NCBI GenBank assembly: GCA_946186205.1
Contig: CAMHMH010000001.1
Location: 310,001-374,000 of the forward strand
DNA length: 64,000 nucleotides
Reading direction: 5' to 3'
From: an uncultured Fretibacterium sp.
GTDB taxonomy: Bacteria; Synergistota; Synergistia; Synergistales; Aminobacteriaceae
Shown: positions 35,059 to 43,481 of the stretch, piece after piece
Layout of the letters: each line of letters starts with the position of its first letter
How positions within the stretch are numbered: position 1 is the stretch's first letter
Notes under the pieces: generated by a model
The model's input: the letters and a program-made list of their open reading frames with translations, nothing else
What the model was told of the DNA's origin: nothing
Databases searched by the model: none
Translations under genes and position numbers: made by a program

Positions 35059-35700
35059 ATGAAGCTATACAGCGTGAAAGACAATGAGTTCAGGCCGTAC
35101 GGAAGAGTTATAGAAGGCTATGACTTCAGCGAATTGATTTCAGTCCTCAGAGATTCAACGCCATGCCCTGACAGCGGCACTGTTTATGTAACGTCCGATA
35201 AAAATCTCGAAAGCCTCGATGCAGCGAAAATTATCGGAGCGAATGTTTACGGACGCATGCCCATAGAGATTGGCTACTGCAACGGGCATAACACAAAGTT
35301 AAACGCTCTCGAATATCACAGGGACTCAGAAGTGAATATAGCCGCTGATGATGTGATTCTCCTGCTTGCCAAGAAGGAAGATGTTAATGATGATTACTCC
35401 CTCGACACGTCAAAAGTGAAAGCGTTTCTTGTTCCTTCCGGCGTTGCTGTGGAGGTTTACGCAACATCGCTTCACTACGCGCCCTGCCACGTGAAAAATG
35501 AAGGCTTCCGAGTCGCTGTAGTTCTCCCGAAAGGAACGAACGAGGCATTAACCACAAAGACAGAAATATTATCCCCTGAAGACAAGCTGTTGACCCACGT
35601 AAACAAATGGCTCATAGCTCATCCCGAAGGCGGCTGTCCCGAAGGCTCATTCGTTGGGCTGACGGGTAAAAACATAGATACAGCAGAAGATATTGATTAA
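35059..35700 (+). CDS. DUF4867 family protein
   Basis: A protein of about 213 residues that fits the DUF4867 family, a cupin-like group usually beside fucose-isomerase-like genes; the phrase NALEYHRDSEVNIAADDVIL and the CH-containing LHYAPCHV are typical. Function is unproven; a role as an accessory sugar epimerase or isomerase is possible. I prefer the ATG at 35059, 8 bases after AAAAGG; GTG and ATG codons at 35050 and 35053 are alternatives. It lies between the kinase and the isomerase genes. Confidence 0.78.
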   Translation: MKLYSVKDNEFRPYGRVIEGYDFSELISVLRDSTPCPDSGTVYVTSDKNLESLDAAKIIGANVYGRMPIEIGYCNGHNTKLNALEYHRDSEVNIAADDVILLLAKKEDVNDDYSLDTSKVKAFLVPSGVAVEVYATSLHYAPCHVKNEGFRVAVVLPKGTNEALTTKTEILSPEDKLLTHVNKWLIAHPEGGCPEGSFVGLTGKNIDTAEDID

Positions 35701-35722
35701 CATTGAGGAGGGTTTATTGTAC

Positions 35723-37204
35723 ATGAACAATGTACCGAAGATCAAAGTCGGAGTCGTGGCAGTCAGCAGGGACTGTTTCCCGGCATCGCTTGCCACAAAC
35801 AGGCGGAAAGTGTTAGTTGAGGCATATAAGCGCAAGTACAACGCCGATGATATTTACGAGTGTCCCGTGTGCATCATTGAGAGCGAAATCGATATGGTGA
35901 AAGCTCTCGAAGATGTCAAAGCTAACGGGTGCAACGCGCTTTGTGTTTATCTCGGCAATTTCGGCCCGGAGATCTCAGAGACTCTTTTGGCGAAACATTT
36001 TGACGGCCCGAAAATGTTCATCGCGGCTGCTGAAGGGGACGGAGATTTGCTTGACGGCCGCGGCGATGCTTTCTGCGGAATGCTCAACGCCAGCTACAAT
36101 CTTGCGCTCCGTAACGTAAGGGCATACATCCCGGAATACCCCGTAGGCACTGCTGAAGAATGCGCCGATATGATTCATGATTTCCTGCCTGTCGCAAGAG
36201 TCGCTGTAGGTTTGTCGGAGCTCAAAGTGATAAGTTTCGGCCCCCGTCCGCTTAACTTCCTTGCCTGCAACGCTCCCATAAAGCAGCTCTATAATCTGGG
36301 TGTTGAGATTGAAGAAAATTCAGAGCTTGACCTTTTCGAGGCTTATCACAATCATGACGGCGACAAGAGGATCGACTCAGTAGTTCAGGAAATGGCAAAC
36401 GAACTCGGAGCAGGTAATACTAATGCGGGAATGCTTCCCAAGCTCGCGCAGTATGAGCTGACTCTTCTCGACTGGATAGAGGCTCACAAAGGCTACAGAA
36501 AGTATACGTGCATCGCAGGAAAATGCTGGCCGGCTTTCCAGACTCAGTTTCACTTTGTCCCGTGCTACGTAAACAGCAGGCTCACAGGCAGAGGAATCCC
36601 GGTATCGTGCGAGGTCGATATTTACGGCGCGCTGTCTGAGTATATCGGGACGTGCATAAGCGAGGACGCTGTTACGCTTCTTGACATCAACAACACAGTG
36701 CCAAGAGCAATGTATGACGAGTTCATAAAGGGGAAATACAGCTACAAGCACACAGATACATTCATGGGCTTCCACTGCGGCAACACATGCTCAAGAAAAG
36801 TCTGCAACCCTCATCTTGATTTCCAGAGGATAATGGCTCGCAATCTTCCCAGAGAGTTCACAGACGGAACAATTGAAGGCGACCTTCAGCCCGGCGAAAT
36901 TACGTTCTACAGACTCCAGTCAACAGCAGACACGATACTCCGCGCATACATGGCCGAGGGTGAAATTCTCCCGGTAGCGACAAAGAGTTTCGGCGGAATA
37001 GGAGTCTTCGCGATTCCTGAGATGGGACGCTTCTACCGTCATGTACTCATTGAGAAGAATTACCCTCATCACGGCGCGGTAATGTTCGGTCATTACGGAA
37101 AAGCACTCTTCAACGCGCTGAAGTATATCGGTGTCAGCACATCGGAGATCGGCTACAATCAGCCCGAAGGCGTTCGCTATCCGTCAGAAAATCCGTTTTG
37201 CTAG
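35723..37204 (+). CDS. L-fucose isomerase-like protein
   Basis: A 493-residue member of the L-fucose/L-arabinose isomerase fold family. It carries PCYVNSRLTGRGIPVSCEVD, GFHCGNTCSRKVC and a C-terminal HHGAVMFGHYGKALF. These enzymes interconvert aldoses and ketoses (fucose, arabinose or xylose) with a divalent metal. The ATG at 35723 is preceded by GAGGAGGG 10 bases upstream, so I reject the longer frame from 35693, which would overlap the upstream gene. With the kinase it forms a two-step entry into central metabolism. Confidence 0.85.
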   Translation: MNNVPKIKVGVVAVSRDCFPASLATNRRKVLVEAYKRKYNADDIYECPVCIIESEIDMVKALEDVKANGCNALCVYLGNFGPEISETLLAKHFDGPKMFIAAAEGDGDLLDGRGDAFCGMLNASYNLALRNVRAYIPEYPVGTAEECADMIHDFLPVARVAVGLSELKVISFGPRPLNFLACNAPIKQLYNLGVEIEENSELDLFEAYHNHDGDKRIDSVVQEMANELGAGNTNAGMLPKLAQYELTLLDWIEAHKGYRKYTCIAGKCWPAFQTQFHFVPCYVNSRLTGRGIPVSCEVDIYGALSEYIGTCISEDAVTLLDINNTVPRAMYDEFIKGKYSYKHTDTFMGFHCGNTCSRKVCNPHLDFQRIMARNLPREFTDGTIEGDLQPGEITFYRLQSTADTILRAYMAEGEILPVATKSFGGIGVFAIPEMGRFYRHVLIEKNYPHHGAVMFGHYGKALFNALKYIGVSTSEIGYNQPEGVRYPSENPFC

Positions 37205-37274
37205 GTTCACGGCTCGAATGAATCGCAATGATTCTTTCAGTAAATTGATACGATAAAGGAGCGTGTCTTTTCTC

Positions 37275-38375
37275 ATGAAGAAACTTTTATTGTTGGTATT
37301 GGCTCTCGTAATGGTATTCGGCGCATACACAGCGGCATTCGCGGCGGCAAAGAAAATAGGTATCTCAATGCCGACTCAGTCCCTCGAACGCTGGAACAGA
37401 GACGGGCAGTATCTCAAAGCCCAGTTTGACGCGGCAGGCTACGAAACACAGCTCACGTACTCGGACAACAAGAACGATCAGCAGGTCAACGACATCGACA
37501 ACATGATAAGCTGGGGAGCAGACCTTCTCATTATCGCGGCTATTGACGGCGATGGACTCAATACCGCCATGAACCACGCTGCTGAAGCAGGTATCCCCGT
37601 TATCGCTTATGACCGATTAATCGGAAATGATGCCGTTACGTATTACATCTCATTCGACAATTACACCGTAGGAGTTTTGCAGGGGAAGTTCATCGAAGCC
37701 GCGCTTGACCTCAAGAACGCAAAGGGTAAAGTCTTCAACATCGAGTTCACAGCAGGAGACCCCGCCGACAACAACGCAGGCTACTTCTTCAGAGGCGGTT
37801 TTGACACACTGAAGCCCTATCTTGACTCAGGCGTTCTCAAAGTCATTTCGGGACAGACAGAATTTCAGCAGGTAGCCACAGCACAGTGGAATACTGATAC
37901 AGCTTTGGCGCGCGCTCAGAACATTCTCGGCTCATATTACGCTGACGGAACAATCCTTCATGCGTGGCTGTGCAACAACGACTCGACAGCGGCCGGAGTA
38001 ACTCAGGCTCTTGAGTCAGATTATGCCGGATCGAACGCAGTAATCGTTACAGGGCAGGACGGAGATATTGCCAACCTCGCGAACATTGTTGACGGGAAGC
38101 AGACAATGACAGTCTACAAAAACGTAGCGAATGAAGCTGTCGTTACTCTCGAAGTTGCAAAGGCTCTCCTTAATGGCAAAGTAAACGGTGAAGAGCTTGC
38201 GAAAAGTTTCAGCGTTGAGTGCGCCTACGACACAACGTCATACTTCACATCACCCGGACATTACACGCCTTCATTCCTTCTTGTGCCGACAGTAGTAACG
38301 AAAGATAACCTTGATTACCTCGTCGGAACGGGGCTTTACATCAAAGGTGAAGACGGCTATCTCAAAGCGAAATAA
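37275..38375 (+). CDS. xylF: Sugar ABC transporter substrate-binding protein, XylF/ChvE type
   Basis: A 366-residue periplasmic binding protein of the type I sugar family. A signal peptide (MKKLLLLVLALVMVFGAYTA, ending near AFAAA) is followed by KKIGISMPTQSLERWNRDGQ, characteristic of XylF and ChvE. It captures a pentose or related monosaccharide for the XylGH permease. AAGGAG lies 13 bases before the ATG; the long, nearly identical leader is also found before xylH. A hairpin separates it from xylG. Confidence 0.9.
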   Translation: MKKLLLLVLALVMVFGAYTAAFAAAKKIGISMPTQSLERWNRDGQYLKAQFDAAGYETQLTYSDNKNDQQVNDIDNMISWGADLLIIAAIDGDGLNTAMNHAAEAGIPVIAYDRLIGNDAVTYYISFDNYTVGVLQGKFIEAALDLKNAKGKVFNIEFTAGDPADNNAGYFFRGGFDTLKPYLDSGVLKVISGQTEFQQVATAQWNTDTALARAQNILGSYYADGTILHAWLCNNDSTAAGVTQALESDYAGSNAVIVTGQDGDIANLANIVDGKQTMTVYKNVANEAVVTLEVAKALLNGKVNGEELAKSFSVECAYDTTSYFTSPGHYTPSFLLVPTVVTKDNLDYLVGTGLYIKGEDGYLKAK

Positions 38376-38401
38376 CACATCGCATAACACTGCAAATTTT
38401 C

Positions 38402-38436
38402 GGGCGGGGTAAAAATGATTGCCCTGCCCATTTTTT
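38402..38436 (+). terminator. Attenuator-type terminator between xylF and xylG
   Basis: GGGCGGGG (38402-38409) pairs with CCCTGCCC (38422-38429), one mismatch, 12-base loop, followed by six T. It is a full terminator in shape but lies inside the operon, so it probably reduces readthrough and keeps binding protein in excess of permease. Confidence 0.75.
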
Positions 38437-38453
38437 GAAGGGAGGAATTGCGT

Positions 38454-39998
38454 TTGTCTGACATAATTCTTGAGATGAGGAACATCACAAAAGAATTTCC
38501 CGGAGTAAAGGCTCTCGATAATGTGAATCTTGTTGTTGAACGCGGAGAAATTCACGCCCTTATTGGTGAGAATGGCGCGGGGAAGTCCACGCTGATGAAT
38601 GTGCTGTCCGGGATTTACCCCTACGGAACTTACACGGGAGAAATATATTACAACGGCAGATTATGCAAGTTCAGGACGCTGAAAGAGTCAGAAGCTGAGA
38701 ATATCGTGATTATTCACCAGGAGCTTGCGTTGATTCCGCTGCTCTCGATAGGTGAGAATATGTTTCTCGGCAATGAGTTCCAGAACAGCGCGGGAGTCAT
38801 TGACTGGAACAAAACTTATGCTGAAGCCGAAAAGCACATGAGGCAGGTAAACCTTCACGAATCACCCCACACGTTAATCAAGGACATAGGCACAGGAAAA
38901 CAGCAGCTCGTAGAAATCGCAAAGGCATTCTCAAAGAACGTGAAACTTTTGATTCTCGATGAGCCGACATCTTCACTTAATGATGAGGAAGCTAAAATGC
39001 TGCTTGATTTATTGATTGACTTCAAGAAGCACGGACTGACCTCGATAATAATCACCCACAAGCTGAACGAGATTATTTATTGCGCCGACAAAGTTACGAT
39101 AATCCGCGACGGAAGCACGATAGAGACTCTCACGAAAGGCGTTGACGAACTCAGCGAGGACAGAATCATAAAAGGCATGGTAGGCCGCCCGATGGATGAC
39201 AGATACCCCGAACGGAGTCATCACATTCAAAGCGATATTGCTCTCGAAGTCAAAAACTGGACAGTCCATCACCCTATCTATTCAGAGAAAACTGTTGTCG
39301 ATAATGTCTCGTTCAATCTTCATAGGGGCGAAGTTGTCGGCTTCTCAGGTCTTCAGGGAGCAGGACGCACGGAGCTGGCCATGTCAATTTTCGGCAGGAG
39401 CTACGGCACAGATATTACGGGGACTTTGACTCTTAACGGAAATGTTACAGTGCTGAAAACTCCGGAAGCCGCTATACATGCCGGGCTTGCTTATGTTACG
39501 GAGGACAGGAAAACTAACGGCCTTCTTCTTAACGAGAGCATACGAATGAATACGACACTCGCAAGACTCGACAAGATCACGAACAGAGGCGTTATTGACG
39601 AGGACAAAGAACGCATTTCAGCCGAGCAGATGAAAAACGAAATGGGCACGAAAACTCCGACCATCGAGCAAAGAGTCGGGAACTTGTCGGGAGGGAATCA
39701 GCAGAAAGCACTGTTGGGAAAATGGATGTTCACTGAGCCTGATATATTGATTCTCGATGAGCCTACGCGCGGAATTGATGTAGGAGCAAAGTATGATATT
39801 TACTGCCTCATTAACAGCATGGTGGAGCAGGGGAAATCCGTAATAATGATCTCGTCTGAAATGCCTGAGCTGCTCGGAATGTGCGACCGTATATATGTCA
39901 TGAACGAGGGCAAAATACTGGCTGAACTCAACGCAAAAGAAGCAACTCAGGAAATAATCATGGGCTATATTCTCAGAGACAGCCAGAAGATAGCTTAA
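38454..39998 (+). CDS. xylG: Sugar ABC transporter ATP-binding protein, XylG type
   Basis: A protein of about 514 residues with two fused ATPase domains, as in other monosaccharide (RbsA/XylG/MglA) transporters. The first has Walker A GENGAGKST, signature-like GTGKQQLVEIA and Walker B LLILDEP; the second has the variant GLQGAGRTEL, signature LSGGNQQK and ILILDEPTRGIDVGAKYDIY. It energises uptake with XylF and XylH. I place the start at the TTG at 38454, 8 bases after GGAGG, instead of the TTG at 38448, which is too close to it. Confidence 0.92.
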   Translation: MSDIILEMRNITKEFPGVKALDNVNLVVERGEIHALIGENGAGKSTLMNVLSGIYPYGTYTGEIYYNGRLCKFRTLKESEAENIVIIHQELALIPLLSIGENMFLGNEFQNSAGVIDWNKTYAEAEKHMRQVNLHESPHTLIKDIGTGKQQLVEIAKAFSKNVKLLILDEPTSSLNDEEAKMLLDLLIDFKKHGLTSIIITHKLNEIIYCADKVTIIRDGSTIETLTKGVDELSEDRIIKGMVGRPMDDRYPERSHHIQSDIALEVKNWTVHHPIYSEKTVVDNVSFNLHRGEVVGFSGLQGAGRTELAMSIFGRSYGTDITGTLTLNGNVTVLKTPEAAIHAGLAYVTEDRKTNGLLLNESIRMNTTLARLDKITNRGVIDEDKERISAEQMKNEMGTKTPTIEQRVGNLSGGNQQKALLGKWMFTEPDILILDEPTRGIDVGAKYDIYCLINSMVEQGKSVIMISSEMPELLGMCDRIYVMNEGKILAELNAKEATQEIIMGYILRDSQKIA

Positions 39999-40026
39999 AC
40001 TAGCAAAAAGGAGCGTGTGTTTCTCT

Positions 40027-41232
40027 ATGGCTGATAAATCTAATGCTGCAAGAATCAAAGAGTTTGCCACAAAAAATTCAATGACGATTGCTCTTGTCGC
40101 GGTGTTCTTGCTGTTCTGTTTCCTCACGGGAGGCCGTCTGCTTTACGCTCAGAACATGTCAAATCTGTTGCTTCAGAACGGATATGTTCTCGTCATGGCG
40201 TGCGGAATGCTGTTATGTATCTTGACGGGCGGAAATATAGATCTCTCTGTAGGCTCGGTGATATGCCTGACGGGAGGACTTGCGGCAGTTCTTGTTACTA
40301 ATATGGGATGGAACGCTTATGTCGCAATCGCAGTATGTCTTCTTGTCGGTCTTCTTGTGGGAGTCTGGCAGGGTTACTGGATAGGCTACGTCAGAATACC
40401 CCCGTTCATCACGACGCTTGCGGGAATGTTCGTGTTCAGGGGAATAGGGCGGCTCATTCTCGACAGCAAGACAGTGCCGATTAAGGACAAAGCATTCACG
40501 AACTTGTTCACGTCGTACATCAACATTCCCGGCCTCGATGTAATATCGACACGAGCGAATCCCGTTGACAATCCGCATATATGGTCGCCGTTAGTCATCG
40601 GAGCAATCGCGGTATTGATAATCTTTGTCATGATTGCACGTTCGAGAGCAAACAAAGCGAGAAACGGTTACCCTCAGAACAGCGCGTTAGTTGATTACGG
40701 CAAAGCGGCAATAGTGAGCGCGTTAATTATGTGGTACTGCGACAAGCTCAGCAAGTATAAAGGAATATCGGTAATGCTTGTGTGGGTTCTTGCTGTGTGC
40801 CTGCTCTACTACTTCATAACGTCAAGGACTTCATTCGGGCGTTATTTCTATGCTGTGGGAGGCAACGAGAAGGCTACACGTTTAAGCGGCATCAACACAA
40901 ACAAAGTCTACTTCATGGCATATGCTAACATGGGACTTCTTGCGGGGCTTTGCGGACTTCTGTGCCTTGCGAGGGTCGGATCTGTTTCGGGTCAGACAGG
41001 AAGCTCATTTGAGATGGACGCAATAGCTTCGTGCTTCATCGGCGGTGCTTCAGCTTACGGCGGAGTCGGTACTATCGGAGGAGTCGTAATCGGCGCATTG
41101 CTTCTCGGCGTTCTGAACATGGGCATGTCGATTATAGGCATAACGGATTCGTGGCAGTATGTCGTGAAAGGCGGAGTGCTTTTAGTCGCTGTTATCTTTG
41201 ACGTTGTTTCAAGCAGGAAATCGGGTAAATAG
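40027..41232 (+). CDS. xylH: Sugar ABC transporter permease, XylH type
   Basis: A permease of about 401 residues with roughly ten or more hydrophobic segments, including MACGMLLCILTGGNIDLSVG and the conserved loop GGNEKATRLSGINTNKV of the branched-chain/ribose/xylose permease family. The XylH-like larger central loop is present. It is the last gene of the operon. The start ATG at 40027 follows AAAAAGGAGCGTGTGTTTCT, the same leader type as before xylF; the longer frame from a GTG at 40015 would place the ribosome binding site too close. Confidence 0.92.
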   Translation: MADKSNAARIKEFATKNSMTIALVAVFLLFCFLTGGRLLYAQNMSNLLLQNGYVLVMACGMLLCILTGGNIDLSVGSVICLTGGLAAVLVTNMGWNAYVAIAVCLLVGLLVGVWQGYWIGYVRIPPFITTLAGMFVFRGIGRLILDSKTVPIKDKAFTNLFTSYINIPGLDVISTRANPVDNPHIWSPLVIGAIAVLIIFVMIARSRANKARNGYPQNSALVDYGKAAIVSALIMWYCDKLSKYKGISVMLVWVLAVCLLYYFITSRTSFGRYFYAVGGNEKATRLSGINTNKVYFMAYANMGLLAGLCGLLCLARVGSVSGQTGSSFEMDAIASCFIGGASAYGGVGTIGGVVIGALLLGVLNMGMSIIGITDSWQYVVKGGVLLVAVIFDVVSSRKSGK

Positions 41233-41343
41233 CCGTGCAATGATTTTGTCATGAGAGGTATATGTTCGCAAGCATTTGCATCATCAGTACACAGTGCTTT
41301 GTTCCATTCAACTGTCAAGAAAGAAACTAACAGGCAAAAAATT

Positions 41344-41380
41344 AACGGTCTCTCACAAAACAGGGGAGGCCGTTTTCTTA
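41344..41380 (+). terminator. Rho-independent terminator of the sugar operon
   Basis: AACGGTCTC (41344-41352) pairs with GAGGCCGTT (41366-41374) with one G-T pair, followed by TTCTTATT. It lies between the convergent xylH and cyclase genes. Confidence 0.75.
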
Positions 41381-41403
41381 TTCACAAAATTTTTGCTGAC
41401 GAC

Positions 41404-42717
41404 TCAGAACAGAGTCTTGACCCATTCGCTGAAACATTCAGGCTTTGACGTGAAGCAAATTTTTACGTGCCCGCCGTCATTGCTGAGAATTTTTGCGTAA
41501 AGACTCCCGTCTATGTCAATCAAAATATTCTGCATGGCCTCAATCTTTGCGTCAGTCTCGATTACTGCGTAACGTTCATCATCTGAGATTTTCACGACAT
41601 GGCCGGAAAATTTTTCCCCTTCAACAATCTTCCCTCTCATCAATGAGAATGTTACTTCACGTTTATTCGCAACATCCCTCATGATGCAGTCCCTGTGTAA
41701 AATGTGAATGTCCCCGATCCCGTCAACCGCAAAAATTTTCATGGGACTCGCTGCTCCTTTAGGCATGAAACTTTGTTCGTCTGACGTGAAAAGACTCTCC
41801 GTGATTTTTTCCTTTGTACGCTCCGAGATGTATATCTGTCCTCCGACCGTGAAAGTCTCAACCCTTCCCGCAAGATTCACTGTCTCACCTATGCAGCCGT
41901 ACTTCATTTTCTGGGCTGAACCTATATTCCCGACAACAGCAGGCCCGGAATTAATCCCGATTCCCATTTCGAGCGCGGGATAATTGTTTTGCGCGTTCCA
42001 TTCGTTTACGGACTTCATAGCGTTCTGCATTTCGACAGCGCAAGATACAGAGTGATCCGCGTGATTCTCGTCATCATTGGGCGCGCCGAACACAACAAAT
42101 ATTCCGTCGCCGAGAAACTCAATCATAGTTCCTTTCCAGCGTTCAATCACCACAATCATTTTCTCAAAATAGTGATTGAGTATCGTTATCAGGGTATCGG
42201 CTGAAAGTTTTGTGCTTAATGCCGTGAAGCCCCGCAAGTCGCTCATGAGTATAGTAACGTCCTGCAATTTTCCGCCCTGCTTCTCGCCTTCAGGTGTTCG
42301 GAGTACGTATCGCGCTATTTCCGGTGATGTGTAACGCTCAAACGCCGAATTTACCCGCAGAAGCTCAGTCAGATCCGCCGCAACAATAACGAATATTCCG
42401 CCCTCGCCTTTCATGTATGTCATGCTGATGTGAAGCCTGAAAATTTTCCCGGCGTTGTTCTCGTAGTCAGCAAAAGTATGTATATCCCTCTGCATTTTCA
42501 CCGCGTCAATGAAAAGCTGTATCAGTGTGTCGTTCTTCTCGGTGAAGGGGATAACTTCCCAGATTTTGCGGCCCGCTGAAGATTCGCCGAACCCGAAAAG
42601 TTTCGCGGCACTACGGCTCATGTAAAGCACTTCTCCATTCTTGGCGGTTATGCAGACGGAGTCCTTAATGTTTGCGAGAATGTACGAAAGCTGGCTGTCT
42701 GTTATATCATTCGGCAT
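41404..42717 (-). CDS. PAS-domain class III adenylate/guanylate cyclase with C-terminal PilZ-like domain
   Basis: A 437-residue soluble signalling enzyme. Residues about 5-120 form a PAS sensor (SYILANIKDSVCITAKNGEV). Residues about 140-330 are a class III cyclase with metal-binding aspartates in ILMSDLRGFTAL and EFLGDGIFVVFGAPND and the substrate-site region KYGCIGETVNLAGRVE. The C-terminal 90 residues (SLMRGKIVEGEKFSGHVVKI onward) resemble a PilZ-like beta-barrel, tentatively. It probably makes cAMP in response to a small-molecule or redox signal bound by PAS. The gene overlaps the upstream isomerase gene by 16 bases, so it is in an operon with it and the MATE fusion. Confidence 0.86.
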   Translation of the reverse strand: MPNDITDSQLSYILANIKDSVCITAKNGEVLYMSRSAAKLFGFGESSAGRKIWEVIPFTEKNDTLIQLFIDAVKMQRDIHTFADYENNAGKIFRLHISMTYMKGEGGIFVIVAADLTELLRVNSAFERYTSPEIARYVLRTPEGEKQGGKLQDVTILMSDLRGFTALSTKLSADTLITILNHYFEKMIVVIERWKGTMIEFLGDGIFVVFGAPNDDENHADHSVSCAVEMQNAMKSVNEWNAQNNYPALEMGIGINSGPAVVGNIGSAQKMKYGCIGETVNLAGRVETFTVGGQIYISERTKEKITESLFTSDEQSFMPKGAASPMKIFAVDGIGDIHILHRDCIMRDVANKREVTFSLMRGKIVEGEKFSGHVVKISDDERYAVIETDAKIEAMQNILIDIDGSLYAKILSNDGGHVKICFTSKPECFSEWVKTLF

Positions 42718-43481
42718 AATGTCTCTATGTCCTCCATTAACGGCCGCCCGTGATATTCCGGCCTTATGTACTCGATTATGAGTCTCGCGTCAGGAGTCTC
42801 GCTGCGGATATAAGGCATAAGCTCCGCAAAGTTTATCGTTCCGTCATTGAGCCGGTTGTGAAGATCGTGAACTCCGTCATTGTTGTGGAGATGGTACGCG
42901 CGAATCTGAGTCCGCAAATCGTGAATGAGTCTGCGAATATCCCATGAATTTGCATTTGCGTGTCCGACATCTATTAACACGTCAAAATTTTTCTCCCTGC
43001 ACAAAGCGGTAAACTCTTCCTGATCTAACAGCCTGTCGCCTTTTGCATCAGTCCCGACATTTTCGACGACGATTTGAACGCCGGAAAATATTTCGCGTAT
43101 CTCCTCTAAATTTTCGAGGGACGTTTTCAGCATTGAGCCTTTTGTTTCGGGGGTAACTTTGCAGTTATTGAGGTGATAGACAATGTGGACTGGGTGAAGT
43201 ATGTCGGCAAATTTTTTCGTCAGCATAATGTGCCGCATTGTCTCTTCATATTCGGGGCTTCCTTTGGGTGCTGAATGCTCAACGCAGAACACAGGCTCAT
43301 GAAAACTCACAGGCCCTTCACGCAGGAAATCAATATTTGCCTCAAGATTTGACTCGAAATCCGGCAGGTCAAACATCGGCAGAATCTCAAAGCAGATATT
43401 ATCCCCGAATGCCTCGCGGTAAATTTTCGCCGTCTCCAATCTGCAACGCGGCAATACGCATGTGTTAATGTAAATTTTCAC
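42702..43481 (-). CDS. TIM-barrel sugar phosphate isomerase/epimerase family protein
   Basis: A 259-residue protein of the xylose isomerase-like TIM barrel (AP endonuclease 2) superfamily. Putative metal ligands are in IVVENVGTDAKG, DVLIDVGHANANS, YHLHNNDGVHDLH and LIIEYIRPE. Members epimerise or isomerise sugars or act on inositols; the substrate is unknown here. The start is a GTG at 43481, 8 bases after AAAGGAGG; a longer frame to 43508 would swallow that site. It overlaps the MATE gene by 17 bases and the cyclase gene by 16. Confidence 0.82.
   Translation of the reverse strand: MKIYINTCVLPRCRLETAKIYREAFGDNICFEILPMFDLPDFESNLEANIDFLREGPVSFHEPVFCVEHSAPKGSPEYEETMRHIMLTKKFADILHPVHIVYHLNNCKVTPETKGSMLKTSLENLEEIREIFSGVQIVVENVGTDAKGDRLLDQEEFTALCREKNFDVLIDVGHANANSWDIRRLIHDLRTQIRAYHLHNNDGVHDLHNRLNDGTINFAELMPYIRSETPDARLIIEYIRPEYHGRPLMEDIETLCRMI

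Noticed and set aside
35693-35722. Longer start of the FucI-like gene at 35693
   Set aside because: It overlaps the end of the upstream gene and lacks a ribosome binding site, whereas GAGGAGGG precedes the ATG at 35723.
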